Counted from the first letter of the stretch, positions 27,829-37,479 are shown. The stretch: 64,000 nucleotides of DNA from Streptomyces sp. NBC_00271 (GCF_036178845.1 NZ_CP108070.1:3038001-3102000), one strand, 5' to 3'. Notes: generated by a model not told the origin, from the sequence alone. Made by a program: numbers and translations.

Positions 27829-28764
27829 ATGATGCGAGGCGTGACCAGACGCCTGATGCTGCTCGACACCGCTTCCCTGTACTTCCGGGCCTACTTCGGG
27901 GTCCCCGACTCGGTGAAGGCCCCGGACGGCACGCCCGTGAACGCCGTGCGCGGGCTGCTCGACTTCATCGACCGGCTGGTCAGGGACCACCGCCCCGACG
28001 CTCTGGTGGCCTGCATGGACGCGGACTGGCGCCCGCAGTGGCGGGTCGACCTGATCCCCTCGTACAAGGCGCATCGCGTCGCCGTGGAGACCGAGGCAGG
28101 CCGGCCGGACGAGGAGGAGGTGCCGGACACGCTCTCCCCGCAGGTGCCGGTCATCGAGGAGGTCCTCGACGCGCTGGGCATCGCCCGCGTGGGGGTCGAG
28201 GGGTACGAGGCGGACGATGTGATCGGCACCTTCACCGGTCGCGCCGAGGGCCCGGTCGACATCGTCACCGGCGACCGCGACCTCTACCAACTCGTCGACG
28301 ACAAGCGGGGGGTGCGCGTCCTGTATCCCCTCAAGGGTGTGGGCACGCTCCAGCTCACCGACGAGACCTGGCTGCGTGAGAAGTACGGGGTCGACGGCAG
28401 CGGTTACGCGGATCTGGCGCTGCTGCGCGGCGACCCGAGCGACGGTCTGCCGGGGGTGCCGGGGATCGGTGAGAAGACGGCGGCCAAGCTGCTCGACCAG
28501 TTCGGCGACCTGGCCGGAATCATGGCGGCGGTCGACGATCCGAAGGCGAAGCTGACACCTTCTCAGCGCAAGCGGCTCGACGAGTCACGGCCGTACGTCG
28601 CGGTCGCGCCCAAGGTCGTACGGGTCGCCGGTGACGTTCCCCTGCCGGACGTCGACACGGCGTTGCCGCACGCGCCGCGCGACCCGGCCGCGCTGGAGGG
28701 ACTGGCCGCGCGCTGGGGTCTGGGCGGGTCGCTGCAGCGGTTGCTCACCACGCTCGGCGAGTGA
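27829..28764 (+). CDS. 5'-3' exonuclease (FEN/PolI N-domain-like)
   Basis: The chosen ATG at 27829 gives 311 residues; ATG 27832 and GTG 27841 are close alternatives because no clear ribosome binding site decides. The nuclease core shows MLLDTASLYFRAYFG, MDADWRPQWR, GYEADDVIGT and IVTGDRDLYQL, the acidic metal cluster. A helix-hairpin-helix, GVPGIGEKTAAKLL, binds the DNA backbone. There is no polymerase domain, so this is the stand-alone flap/5'-exonuclease that supplements PolA in actinobacteria, acting in Okazaki fragment processing or repair. It is divergent from the betaine operon. Confidence 0.9.
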   Translation: MMRGVTRRLMLLDTASLYFRAYFGVPDSVKAPDGTPVNAVRGLLDFIDRLVRDHRPDALVACMDADWRPQWRVDLIPSYKAHRVAVETEAGRPDEEEVPDTLSPQVPVIEEVLDALGIARVGVEGYEADDVIGTFTGRAEGPVDIVTGDRDLYQLVDDKRGVRVLYPLKGVGTLQLTDETWLREKYGVDGSGYADLALLRGDPSDGLPGVPGIGEKTAAKLLDQFGDLAGIMAAVDDPKAKLTPSQRKRLDESRPYVAVAPKVVRVAGDVPLPDVDTALPHAPRDPAALEGLAARWGLGGSLQRLLTTLGE

Positions 28765-28814
28765 ACGGAAGCGGGCGGAAGTCATGCCCTCACTCAGAAG
28801 AGTGACATTCTCAA

Positions 28815-28833
28815 ATTAGGGTAGCCTTACTTG
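28815..28833. promoter_or_regulatory. iron box 1 (DmdR/DtxR-type) upstream of siderophore-interacting protein
   Basis: TTAGGGTAGCCTTACTT matches the Streptomyces DmdR1 iron-box consensus (TTAGGTTAGGCTNACCTAA type) with the TTAGG...CCTTA core. It lies about 140 bp upstream of the gene. Confidence 0.65.
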
Positions 28834-28934
28834 CAGAGTGGGACTCAACCCCGGCTACCGCGCGACTCAAGCCCTGGCGTGGGGGGCTCATGGGCTTCTC
28901 ACACGGGGGGTGTTAACTAGGGGAGAGATGCTAA

Positions 28935-28950
28935 CTTAGGTAAGCCTAAG
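28935..28950. promoter_or_regulatory. iron box 2 next to the siderophore-interacting protein start
   Basis: CTTAGG and CCTAAG form a perfect inverted repeat around TAAG. It lies 22 bp upstream of the start codon, where a bound iron-DmdR dimer would block transcription. Two boxes imply tight iron repression. Confidence 0.75.
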
Positions 28951-28971
28951 CGAGTGAACGAGGAGGCCGTC

Positions 28972-29820
28972 ATGGCAGAGCGTCCGGCACGCAGGTCCAG
29001 GAAGCCCCACTCCGCGCACGTCGTGCGGACCGAGCGGTTGACCCCCCACATGCAGCGTGTCGTGCTGGGCGGCGAGGGCCTCGCCGAGTTCACCGCGGGC
29101 ACCAGCACCGACCACTATGTGAAGTTGCTGTTCGCCCCGGAGGGTGTCACCTACCCCGAGCCCTTCGACGTGGAGCGGATCCGCGAGGAACTCCCGCGCG
29201 AGCAATGGCCGGTGACCCGGACATACACCGTGCGTGCCTGGGACCCCGAACTGCGCGAGCTGACACTCGACTTCGTGGTGCACGGCGACGAGGGCCTGGC
29301 CGGGCCGTGGGCGGCGCACGTCCAACCGGGCGAGGTCGTGCGCTTCATGGGTCCGGGTGGCGCCTACGCGCCCGACGCGGGCGCCGACTGGCATCTGCTC
29401 GCCGGTGACGAGAGCGCGCTGCCCGCGATCAGTGCCGCCCTGGAGGCACTGCCGGAGGGCGCCGTGGCCCGCGCCTTCGTGGAGATCTCCGGGCGTGAGG
29501 AGGAGCAGAAGATCGACTCCGACGTGGAGGTCGTCTGGCTGCACCGCGGCGACCGGCCGCTCGGCGAGGCCCTGGTGGAGGCCGTCCGCGCCCTCGACTT
29601 CCCGGCGGGCCGGGTGCACGCGTTCGTGCACGGCGAGGCGGGCTTCGTGAAGGAGCTGCGCCGGCTGCTGCGGGTCGAGCGTGAGATCCCGCGCGAGGAC
29701 CTGTCGATCTCCGGCTACTGGCGCCTTGGGCACAACGAGGACGGCTGGCAGGCCTCCAAGAGGGACTGGAACGCACAGGTGGAGGCGGAGCAGGAGGCGA
29801 CCGCGTCGGCCGCCTCCTGA
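28972..29820 (+). CDS. siderophore-interacting protein (FAD-dependent ferric-siderophore reductase)
   Basis: 282 residues from ATG 28972, preceded by GAGGAGG. The N-terminal FAD-binding 9 domain contains LTPHMQRVVLGGEGLAEF and RTYTVRAWDPELRELTLDFV (the RxYT FAD motif). The C-terminal SIP domain has LLAGDESALPAISAAL, VWLHRGD and a final SGYWRLGHNEDGW. This is the ViuB/YqjH family, cytoplasmic reductases that release iron from imported ferric siderophores. Two iron boxes upstream agree with iron-starvation expression. The gene converges with the ABC permease. Confidence 0.93.
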   Translation: MAERPARRSRKPHSAHVVRTERLTPHMQRVVLGGEGLAEFTAGTSTDHYVKLLFAPEGVTYPEPFDVERIREELPREQWPVTRTYTVRAWDPELRELTLDFVVHGDEGLAGPWAAHVQPGEVVRFMGPGGAYAPDAGADWHLLAGDESALPAISAALEALPEGAVARAFVEISGREEEQKIDSDVEVVWLHRGDRPLGEALVEAVRALDFPAGRVHAFVHGEAGFVKELRRLLRVEREIPREDLSISGYWRLGHNEDGWQASKRDWNAQVEAEQEATASAAS

Positions 29821-29836
29821 CTCCCGGCCTCTCGGG

Positions 29837-30609
29837 TCACACGGAACGCTGGTAGGACCTGAACGTACGGATCGACAGCCACACCGCCACCACGGCCAGT
29901 GCGAGCAGCGCGCCCGAGCGGCCGAGCACGACACCCCAGTCGGGATGCTCGGACATCGCCGAACGTCCCGCCACCATCGCCCAGTTGAGCGGATTGAAGT
30001 CGGCGATGTGCCGCATCCAGCCGGGCATCTGGGACGGGGCCATGAAGGCCGAGGAGAGGAAGGTCAGCGGCAGCAGCAGGAACGTGTTGATGCCGATGAT
30101 CGACTCCCGCTCCCTGACCAGCATGCCCAGCGCGTTGGACAGCGCTCCGAAGATCGTGCCGAGCAGGACCGAGGCGACGATCAGGATCGCGATACCGCCG
30201 ATGCCGCCCGGGTAGTCCGCGCCGCCCAGCAGGCCGAGCAGCACGATGATGACCGACTGCAGCGCGGTGATCAGGCCGTTGTTGACGACGTTGCCGTTCA
30301 TCAGGGCGGCCCGGCTGACGGGCGTGGTCAGGAAGCGGTTGAGCGTGCCGCGCTGGATCTCGTCGAGCGTGCCCATGCCCGCCCACATGTTGGAGCTGAG
30401 CGCGCTCATCACGACCACGCCCGGGACGAGGTAGTCCAGATACGAGGTGGTGCCGAAGCCTCCGAGTTCGACGACCTTCTTGAAGAGGTTGCCGAACAGG
30501 AACAGCCAGATCACCGGCTGGATCAGGGTGATGATCGCGTAGGCGGGCTGCCGTGCGAACACCATCAGCTGACGCTGGGTCATGTACCAGGTCTGGGAGA
30601 CGGCGGTGC

Positions 30610-30613
<4 letters not shown>
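29837..30613 (-). CDS. ABC-2 type exporter permease (DrrB-like)
   Basis: 258 residues with six hydrophobic helices. The N-terminal amphipathic region RQLMVFARQPAYAIITLIQP and the later FLSSAFMAPSQMPGWMR match daunorubicin-resistance-type DrrB permeases. The start overlaps the ATPase stop (ATGA), so subunit synthesis is coupled. It likely exports a hydrophobic compound or antibiotic; the substrate is unknown, and no biosynthetic cluster is in the window. Confidence 0.9.
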
Positions 30614-31623
<1,010 letters not shown>

Positions 31624-31762
31624 GACGACTGCTCTCCTGTGTGAGCGGTGATCTCGGGTGGGTGTGCCGAGCCGATCCGCGTGAAGAGCGCCGGGCTATC
31701 CTGGGTGTGCCGCACCTCGACGGCCCGGAGCTGCCTCACGGCGGGTTCGGTTCGGGGTTCGA

Positions 31763-31800
31763 GACCCCGGCGGGGCTGCTGCAACAGCGCTGCCGGGGTC
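31763..31800. terminator. hairpin between padR and drrA-like gene
   Basis: GACCCCGGC (31763-31771) pairs with GCCGGGGTC (31792-31800), with a nested GCTG/CAGC. It lies 15 bp beyond the padR stop. Read on the plus strand it is followed by a pyrimidine-rich TTCTCTCTG tail; read on the minus strand it would end padR. Confidence 0.6.
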
Positions 31801-31814
31801 TTCTCTCTGTTCGG

Positions 31815-32465
31815 CTACGGCCTTTCGGCCTCACCGGCTTCCAGCTGCAGGTACTCCTCGGGGATCTCCCCCGTCTCGCTGAAGGACCGCCACTCCTTGA
31901 CGCCCGGGAACGTGCCCGCCGTGACCTCCGCCAGGAAGCCGCGGACCCATTCGGCCTCCGCCTCGATCATGTGCAGCTTGAACTCGGACTCGATCAGGAA
32001 GAGCCGGGGCAGCGTCTCGTAGAGCTTCTCCAGACCGCCGCGCAGACTCGCGGCCCGCACCTCCAGCATGGTGAGCCGCTCCCCCAACAGGCGTGCCACC
32101 TCGTCGGGATGGAGCACACCCATCAGTGAGAGCGCGGCCTCGAAGATCGGATACTCCTCCGCCGGGACGGCGAGCAGGTCCGACAGCCACTCCGTGGCCT
32201 CCGCACGTCCGGCGTCCGTGATGCCGTACAGCGTGCGCTCGGGGCGGTTGCCCTGTCGCTGCACCTCCGCGACCTCGACGAAGCCGTGCTTCTCCAGGTT
32301 CTGCACGACGGTGTAGAGCGAGCCATATTTGATCTTCAGGCTGGTGTCCTTGCCCCGTCGGCGCAGGGTCTGGGCGATCTCGTACGGATGCATCGGCTTC
32401 TCGGTGAGCAGCACCATGACCGCGAGCGCCAGCGGATTGCTCAGCTTCCGGCGTTTCGTCGCCAT
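31815..32465 (-). CDS. PadR-family transcriptional regulator
   Basis: The ATG at 32465 (GAGG 5 nt upstream) gives 216 residues. The winged helix has LALAVMVLLTEKPMHPYEIA, LKIKYGSLYTVVQNLEKHGF and the wing GNRPERTLYGITDAG, the PadR signature. A long helical C-terminal domain (about 95-200) provides dimerisation. PadR repressors often control ABC exporters induced by their substrates; the DrrAB pair 190 bp downstream is the natural target. Confidence 0.88.
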   Translation of the reverse strand: MATKRRKLSNPLALAVMVLLTEKPMHPYEIAQTLRRRGKDTSLKIKYGSLYTVVQNLEKHGFVEVAEVQRQGNRPERTLYGITDAGRAEATEWLSDLLAVPAEEYPIFEAALSLMGVLHPDEVARLLGERLTMLEVRAASLRGGLEKLYETLPRLFLIESEFKLHMIEAEAEWVRGFLAEVTAGTFPGVKEWRSFSETGEIPEEYLQLEAGEAERP

Positions 32466-32501
32466 GATGACCTCACCTCGTCTCCGAATATCCGTGGACG
32501 A

Positions 32502-32550
32502 ACATATCGCGTGTGCGACGCGAGCGTCAATACACACGATGTATCGCGAT
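32502..32550. promoter_or_regulatory. candidate PadR operator region
   Basis: ACATATCGCG and GTATCGCGAT repeat the ATCGCG core, and ATACA/TGTAT arms (32530-32544) form an inverted repeat. The cluster lies 37-85 bp upstream of padR, fitting autoregulation. Confidence 0.4.
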
Positions 32551-32630
32551 TCCCCGCGGGCCGCAAGGGCGTGAGGACTTAGGCCCGACCCCGACACGGC
32601 CGTGTCACGCGAGGGAAACAGGCACTCCCT

Positions 32631-32653
32631 AATTTCTGTCACCCGACAGGAAT
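32631..32653. promoter_or_regulatory. operator copy 2 shared with the carboxylase operon
   Basis: The half-site ATTTCTGTC (32632-32640) and its partner GACAGGAAT (32645-32653) are spaced by 4 bp. Arms, spacing and the preceding CCCTA are identical to the perfect palindrome at 41123-41144 apart from one arm base. It sits 63 bp upstream of the APC permease. Confidence 0.75.
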
Positions 32654-32716
32654 CCGACTCACGCCGTCCAGCACACCCACCCCGCCCACCCTTCCGCGCC
32701 GAAGGCAGGTGCCGCC

Positions 32717-34267
32717 GTGACCACCACCGCCCCCTCCGACGTACGCCCCGACCCTCCGGAGTCCTCCGGCGACCGCTCCCTGGCCGAGTTCGGCTACCGC
32801 CAGGAGCTGCACCGCAGCCTCGGCCGGTACGCCTCGTTCGCCGCCGGCTTCTCCTTCATCTCCGTCCTGACGACCGTCTTCCAGTTCTTCGCCTTCGGGT
32901 ACGCGTTCGGCGGCCCCGTCTTCTTCTGGACCTGGCCGGCCGTGCTGGTGGGCCAGTTGGCGGTCGCCGCCTGCTTCGCGGAGCTGGCCGCGCGCTATCC
33001 GATCTCGGGCGCGATCTACCAGTGGTCCTCGCGCCTGTCGAACCTCTCCTTCGGCTGGTTCGCCGGCTGGATCATGGTGATCGGACAGATCGTGGTGGTC
33101 GCGGCGGCGGCGCTCGCGCTGCAGATGGTGCTGCCCGCGATCTGGTCCGGCTTCCAGCTGGTCGGCAGCGATCCGGCCCCCACCAGCCCCGACGGCGCGG
33201 CCAACGCGGCGGTCCTCGGCGTGATCCTCCTCGTGCTGACCACACTGGTGAACCTCATCGACAACCGTGTGATGTCGATGATCAACCGGATCGGTGTCAC
33301 CGCCGAGATCATCGGCGCCGTCCTGATCATCGTGCTCCTGCTCACCCACTCCGAGCGCTCCCCCGGCATCACCTTCCACACCGGCCAGGGCAGCACCGGC
33401 CTGTTCGGGGCGCTGATGGTGGGCTCGTTCATGGCCGCGTACGTCATGATCGGCTTCGACAGCGCCGGCGAGATGAGCGAGGAGACCCACCACCCGCGCC
33501 GCACCGCACCCCGCACGATCCTCACCGCGCTCGGCGCCGCGGGTCTGCTCGGCGGGCTGATCGTGCTCGGCGGACTGCTCGCCGCCCCCAGCCTCACCGA
33601 CGGCCGTCTCGGCGTCGACGGTCTGAGCTATGTCCTGACCAGCAGCCTCGGCGACGGGGTCGGCCGCGCGCTGCTCGCCGACGTCGTGGTGGCCATCGCG
33701 GTGGCGACCCTGGCGATCCAGACCGCAGCCTGCCGCATGCTCTTCTCGATGGCCCGCGACCACCAGCTCCCCTTCTCCCGCCGCCTCCGCGCGGTCAACC
33801 CGCGCACCGGCATGCCGAGCGCCCCCGCCCTGGTCGTCGGCGTCCTCGCCGCCGCTCTGCTGCTGCTCAACTTCGCCTCCCCCGACGCCTTCCTGGCGAT
33901 CGGCACCACCTGCATCGTGATGCTGTACCTGGCGTACGCGATGGTGACCGGTCCGCTGCTGGTGCGCCGGCTGCGCGGGCAGTTCACCGCCGACGGCACC
34001 GACGAGAGGGGTGCCCCGCTCTTCTCGCTGGGCCGCTGGGGCCTCCCCGTCAACGCGATCGCCCTCGTCTACGGCCTCTTCATGACCGTCAACCTCGCCT
34101 GGCCGCGCGCGGCGGTGTACGACCCGGCCGGCGGGCACTGGTACTTCCAGTGGTTCACGGTGCTGTTCCTGGGCCTGACGCTGGTCGCGGGCGCCGCCTA
34201 CCGGGCCTACCGGGCGCGGACACCGGTGGCCGAGACTCCCGAGGCGGTCCCGGCCTCGTACGCCTGA
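32717..34267 (+). CDS. APC-superfamily permease, probably of the urea/guanidine carboxylase system
   Basis: 516 residues from GTG 32717, with about twelve membrane helices. FGYRQELHRSLGRYASFAAG and FSFISVLTTVF form helix 1 and its lead-in. MIGFDSAGEMSEETHHPRR is the typical amino acid/choline-type permease loop. From memory, TIGRFAMs describe an APC permease tied to urea carboxylase systems, and this protein has that general make-up. Its promoter carries the same operator as the carboxylase operon 8.5 kb away. Import of guanidine or a related nitrogen compound is therefore proposed; an ordinary amino acid or polyamine substrate is the alternative. Confidence 0.85.
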   Translation: MTTTAPSDVRPDPPESSGDRSLAEFGYRQELHRSLGRYASFAAGFSFISVLTTVFQFFAFGYAFGGPVFFWTWPAVLVGQLAVAACFAELAARYPISGAIYQWSSRLSNLSFGWFAGWIMVIGQIVVVAAAALALQMVLPAIWSGFQLVGSDPAPTSPDGAANAAVLGVILLVLTTLVNLIDNRVMSMINRIGVTAEIIGAVLIIVLLLTHSERSPGITFHTGQGSTGLFGALMVGSFMAAYVMIGFDSAGEMSEETHHPRRTAPRTILTALGAAGLLGGLIVLGGLLAAPSLTDGRLGVDGLSYVLTSSLGDGVGRALLADVVVAIAVATLAIQTAACRMLFSMARDHQLPFSRRLRAVNPRTGMPSAPALVVGVLAAALLLLNFASPDAFLAIGTTCIVMLYLAYAMVTGPLLVRRLRGQFTADGTDERGAPLFSLGRWGLPVNAIALVYGLFMTVNLAWPRAAVYDPAGGHWYFQWFTVLFLGLTLVAGAAYRAYRARTPVAETPEAVPASYA

Positions 34268-34303
34268 ACCTCTCCCCCGCCCGAGCCTCGTACGCTTGAC
34301 CAG

Positions 34304-35251
34304 GTGAGACGCAGACCCCGGATCCCGCCCTCCCCCCTCCCGCAGCGCGAGGGAGTCGACCCCGTGCGGATCAGGCTCCCGCGGGACGGGGGGTGGGCCA
34401 CCGTGCGGGAGCATCTGGTGGAGCGGCTCGCGGCGGGGGCCGGGGTGATCGACGGGATGCTCGGGGACGGGCTGATCGTCGGCGCCGACGGGCGTCCGGT
34501 GGCGCCCGACGCGGCGTACGAGCCGGGGATGTTCGTGTGGTTCCACCGGGAGCTGCCCGACGAGGAACCGGTGCCGTTCGCCCTCGACGTGGTGTACCGC
34601 GACGAGCACATCGTCGTCGCCGACAAGCCGCACTTCCTCGCCACGACCCCGCGCGGGGGCCATGTCGCCGAGACCGCGCTGGCCCGGCTGCGGCGGGAGC
34701 TCGGCCTGCCGGCGATCGGCGCCGCGCATCGGCTGGACCGCCTCACCGCCGGGCTCGTGCTGTTCACCGTGCGGCCCGAGGAGCGCGGCGCCTACCAGAC
34801 GCTGTTCCGCGACCGGCTGGTCCGCAAGGAGTACGAGGCGGTGGCCCCGTACGACGCGGGGCTCGCGCTGCCGCGGACGGTCACCAGCCGGATCGTGAAG
34901 GAGCGCGGGGTGCTGGCCGCGCGCGAGGTGGCGGGCGAGCCGAACGCCCTCACGGAGGTCGAACTCACCGACCACCGCGACGGACTGGGGTGCTATCGTC
35001 TGCTGCCGCGCACCGGGCAGACCCATCAACTGCGGGTGCACATGAACGCGTTGGGCGTGCCGATCCTCGGCGATCCGCTCTACCCGGTGGTGACCGGCCC
35101 CGTGCCGGCCGGCGACTTCCGGCGACCGCTCCAACTGCTCGCGCGGGTACTGGAGTTCACCGATCCGGTCACGGGACGCGCGCACCGGTTCGTCAGCGGG
35201 CGGGCACTGCGGGCCTGGTCCTCGTACGACGACTGGGCACAGGAGGCGTGA
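34304..35251 (+). CDS. RluA-family RNA pseudouridine synthase
   Basis: 315 residues. HRLDRLTAGLVLFT contains the catalytic aspartate; VVYRDEHIVVADKPHFLATT and PRTGQTHQLRVHMNALGVPI are the other conserved RluA blocks. There is no obvious N-terminal S4 domain, only about 85 residues of weak similarity. It converts uridine to pseudouridine in rRNA or tRNA; the site cannot be told. The GTG at 34304 has no ribosome binding site, so a leaderless transcript is likely. It converges with the P450 gene. Confidence 0.9.
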   Translation: MRRRPRIPPSPLPQREGVDPVRIRLPRDGGWATVREHLVERLAAGAGVIDGMLGDGLIVGADGRPVAPDAAYEPGMFVWFHRELPDEEPVPFALDVVYRDEHIVVADKPHFLATTPRGGHVAETALARLRRELGLPAIGAAHRLDRLTAGLVLFTVRPEERGAYQTLFRDRLVRKEYEAVAPYDAGLALPRTVTSRIVKERGVLAAREVAGEPNALTEVELTDHRDGLGCYRLLPRTGQTHQLRVHMNALGVPILGDPLYPVVTGPVPAGDFRRPLQLLARVLEFTDPVTGRAHRFVSGRALRAWSSYDDWAQEA

Positions 35252-35267
35252 TCGTCGACGGCCGGGA

Positions 35268-36737
35268 TCAGTAGCCCCGCCACCAGCGCAGGAAGCGCTG
35301 CCAGGCGCCGAGTCGGCGCACGGGTTCCGGTGCCGCCGACAGGTCGGGCGATGCCACGGGTGCCGGGGCGGGCGCCGCGACCGGCTCGTCCGTCGTGACC
35401 TCCAGGCTCGGCCGCTGCCGCGGGACGGGGTTGATGGAGGGCACATCCTCGACGTCCTGGGGCGCCTGCGGCGCGAAGTACACCGGAAGCTCCACCAGGT
35501 GGCGCGAGGACATCGACGAGCGCCAGCGCAACTCGTCCTCGTCGCCCTCGAGTTCGACATCGGGCAGCCGGATCAGCAGTGCCTCGACCCCGACGTCCGC
35601 GATGGCACGGCCGATGTCCTGGCCCGGGCACTCGTGGGGGCCGCCGCCGAAGGCGAGGTGGGCGCGGTTGCCCATCATGTTGGCCTTGAGGTCGGGACGC
35701 ACCTTGGGGTCGATGTTGCCCGGTGCGATCCCCAGGATCAGACCGTCGCCCCGACGGATCTCCCGACCGCCCACCTCCGTGTCCTGCTTGGCGAAGTAGC
35801 CGAGGACCGCGCTGAACGGCGGCTCGTCCCACAGCGACTGCTCGACCGCCTGGGGCACCGTCATCTGCCCGCCGTTCAGCTGGGCGCGGAAGCGCGGGTC
35901 GGTGAGCACCACGCGCAGCACGTTGGCGAGCAGGTTGGCCGTGGCCTCGTACGCGGCGAGCAGCACCAGGCGCAGATGCTGGGAGACCTCGTCGTCGGTG
36001 AGCTGGGCCGGGTGGTTGATCAGGACGCTGGTGAAGTCCCCGGTGGTCTCGGCCCGGCGCCGGGCGGTGTGCCGGATCAGGATGTTCATGACGTACTCGT
36101 TGCTGGCGATCGCGGTCTCGGTGCCCCTGAGCAGGTCGCGGGTGGCCTGCACCAGCCGGTCGTCGTACTCGTCGGGCATGCCGAGGATCTCGCACAGCAC
36201 GGCCATCGGCAGGTGCTCGGCGAACTGGCTGACCAGGTCGGCCCGGCCCTTCTCACAGAACCGGTTGACGAGCAGTTGGGTCGCGCGGTTGATGTGCCGC
36301 CGGATGGTGCGGTGGTTGATGGTCGACATGGCACCCATGACCGCGCCGCGCAGCCGCAGGTGTTCGTCGCCCTCGGCGTGCGAACAGATGGGCTGCCAGG
36401 CGATGTGCGGCGCGAGGGGGTGGTCGGGGCCGGCCGTGCCGTCCTGGACGGCCCTCCACAGCCGGCTGTCCCGGGAGAAGTGTGTGGGGGTGCTCACCAG
36501 GTGCAGGTTCTCGGCGTGGCCGAGCACCACCCAGATCGGCACGTCGTTGTGGAGCAGGACGGGGGCGACCGCGCCGTGCTCCTGACGGAGTTTCTCGTAC
36601 AGGTCTCCCAGGTCGTCCGCCTCGGGGCCGTACAGCCGGTGCAGTCCGCCGGGACCGAGGCCGTGGGCGGGACAGCCCGGCGGCGGGGCGAGCGTACGGT
36701 CGTCCGTACCGGCCGGGATGTGGGATTCAGACGTCAC
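35268..36737 (-). CDS. conservon-linked cytochrome P450 lacking ExxR (CYP157-like)
   Basis: 489 residues from GTG 36737. The heme ligand is Cys370 in FGGGPHECPGQD. The K-helix position that normally reads ExxR is EQSLW (299-303), so the arginine is missing. CYP157 proteins of Streptomyces are known for this, and S. coelicolor CYP157C1 has the same EQSLW. The I-helix reads AAYEAT. About 80 C-terminal residues are Pro/Ala-rich and end in WQRFLRWWRGY, possibly a membrane or protein contact. It follows the four conservon genes and fits RarE (cvn9). Catalytic activity is uncertain. Confidence 0.9.
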   Translation of the reverse strand: MTSESHIPAGTDDRTLAPPPGCPAHGLGPGGLHRLYGPEADDLGDLYEKLRQEHGAVAPVLLHNDVPIWVVLGHAENLHLVSTPTHFSRDSRLWRAVQDGTAGPDHPLAPHIAWQPICSHAEGDEHLRLRGAVMGAMSTINHRTIRRHINRATQLLVNRFCEKGRADLVSQFAEHLPMAVLCEILGMPDEYDDRLVQATRDLLRGTETAIASNEYVMNILIRHTARRRAETTGDFTSVLINHPAQLTDDEVSQHLRLVLLAAYEATANLLANVLRVVLTDPRFRAQLNGGQMTVPQAVEQSLWDEPPFSAVLGYFAKQDTEVGGREIRRGDGLILGIAPGNIDPKVRPDLKANMMGNRAHLAFGGGPHECPGQDIGRAIADVGVEALLIRLPDVELEGDEDELRWRSSMSSRHLVELPVYFAPQAPQDVEDVPSINPVPRQRPSLEVTTDEPVAAPAPAPVASPDLSAAPEPVRRLGAWQRFLRWWRGY

Positions 36738-36770
36738 GGTGATCGCTCCGAAACTGAAGTGGATCCGGTG

Positions 36771-36834
36771 TCTTGGGGGTGTCCGGGTTCTTGGGGGTGG
36801 TCCGCTGTCTTGGGGGTGGTCCGCTGTCTTGGGA
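36771..36834. repeat. short tandem repeat between conservon GTPase and P450
   Basis: Two exact 19-bp copies of TCTTGGGGGTGGTCCGCTG (36789-36807, 36808-36826) are flanked by a degenerate 18-bp copy (36771-36788) and a partial copy (36827-36834). It occupies over half of the 121-bp spacer. Confidence 0.9.
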
Positions 36835-36858
36835 CGGGAATGGCGGCCGCCGCGGGCA

Positions 36859-37479
36859 TCAGGTGTGTGCCTGGCTCATCGTGAGCGAGTACAGGAAGTG
36901 CATCAGCGTCATCAGGACGTCCCGGCTGGAGGCCCGGCGGCGCGCGTCGCACTGCACGATCGGGATGTCCTCCGACAGGTCGAGCGCGGCGCGCAGGTCC
37001 TCGATCGGATAGCTGGGCGCGTCCGGGAAGGTGTTCATGGCGACGACGAAGGGCACACCGCGCTCCTCCAGACGGCCGATCACGTCGAAACTGACTTCCA
37101 GCCGTCGGGTGTCGATCAGCACGACCGCGCCGAGCGCGCCTTCGAAGAGGCCGTTCCACAGGAACCAGAAGCGCTCCTGGCCGGGGGTGCCGAAGAGGTA
37201 GAGCACCAGCCGCTCCGTGATGCTGATGCGGCCGAAGTCCATGGCGACGGTGGTCGCGGTCTTGGTCTCCGAGCCGTAGTTGTCGTCGATGCCGATGCCG
37301 GCCTGCGTCATGGTCTCCTCGGTGGTCAGCGGTTTGATCTCGCTGACGGCACCCACCATGGTCGTCTTGCCGACTCCGAACCCGCCCACGATCACGATCT
37401 TCACGGCGGCTTGCGCCGTGTGCGGCAGATGGTCCTCGGCGCGCGGGCCGGTGATCGTCTCAGAGCTTTTGAAGTCCAT
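36859..37479 (-). CDS. cvnD9: conservon Ras-like GTPase (CvnD9/RarD)
   Basis: 206 residues. G1 is GGFGVGKTT, G3 is FGTPGQE, and AMNTFPDAP holds the N-x-x-D base-recognition motif. This is the small bacterial GTPase of conservons, which in S. coelicolor forms a membrane-associated complex with the other Cvn proteins resembling a G-protein-coupled system. The ATG at 37479 lies 20 bp inside the preceding cvnC gene. The number 9 is assigned from the neighbouring P450 and overall synteny. Confidence 0.9.
   Translation of the reverse strand: MDFKSSETITGPRAEDHLPHTAQAAVKIVIVGGFGVGKTTMVGAVSEIKPLTTEETMTQAGIGIDDNYGSETKTATTVAMDFGRISITERLVLYLFGTPGQERFWFLWNGLFEGALGAVVLIDTRRLEVSFDVIGRLEERGVPFVVAMNTFPDAPSYPIEDLRAALDLSEDIPIVQCDARRRASSRDVLMTLMHFLYSLTMSQAHT

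Noticed and set aside
31700..31780. tRNA-like T-arm (CGGGG, TTCGAGA loop, CCCCG)
   Set aside because: No acceptor stem or anticodon arm can be formed with the upstream bases; the sequence is part of a hairpin between padR and the exporter.
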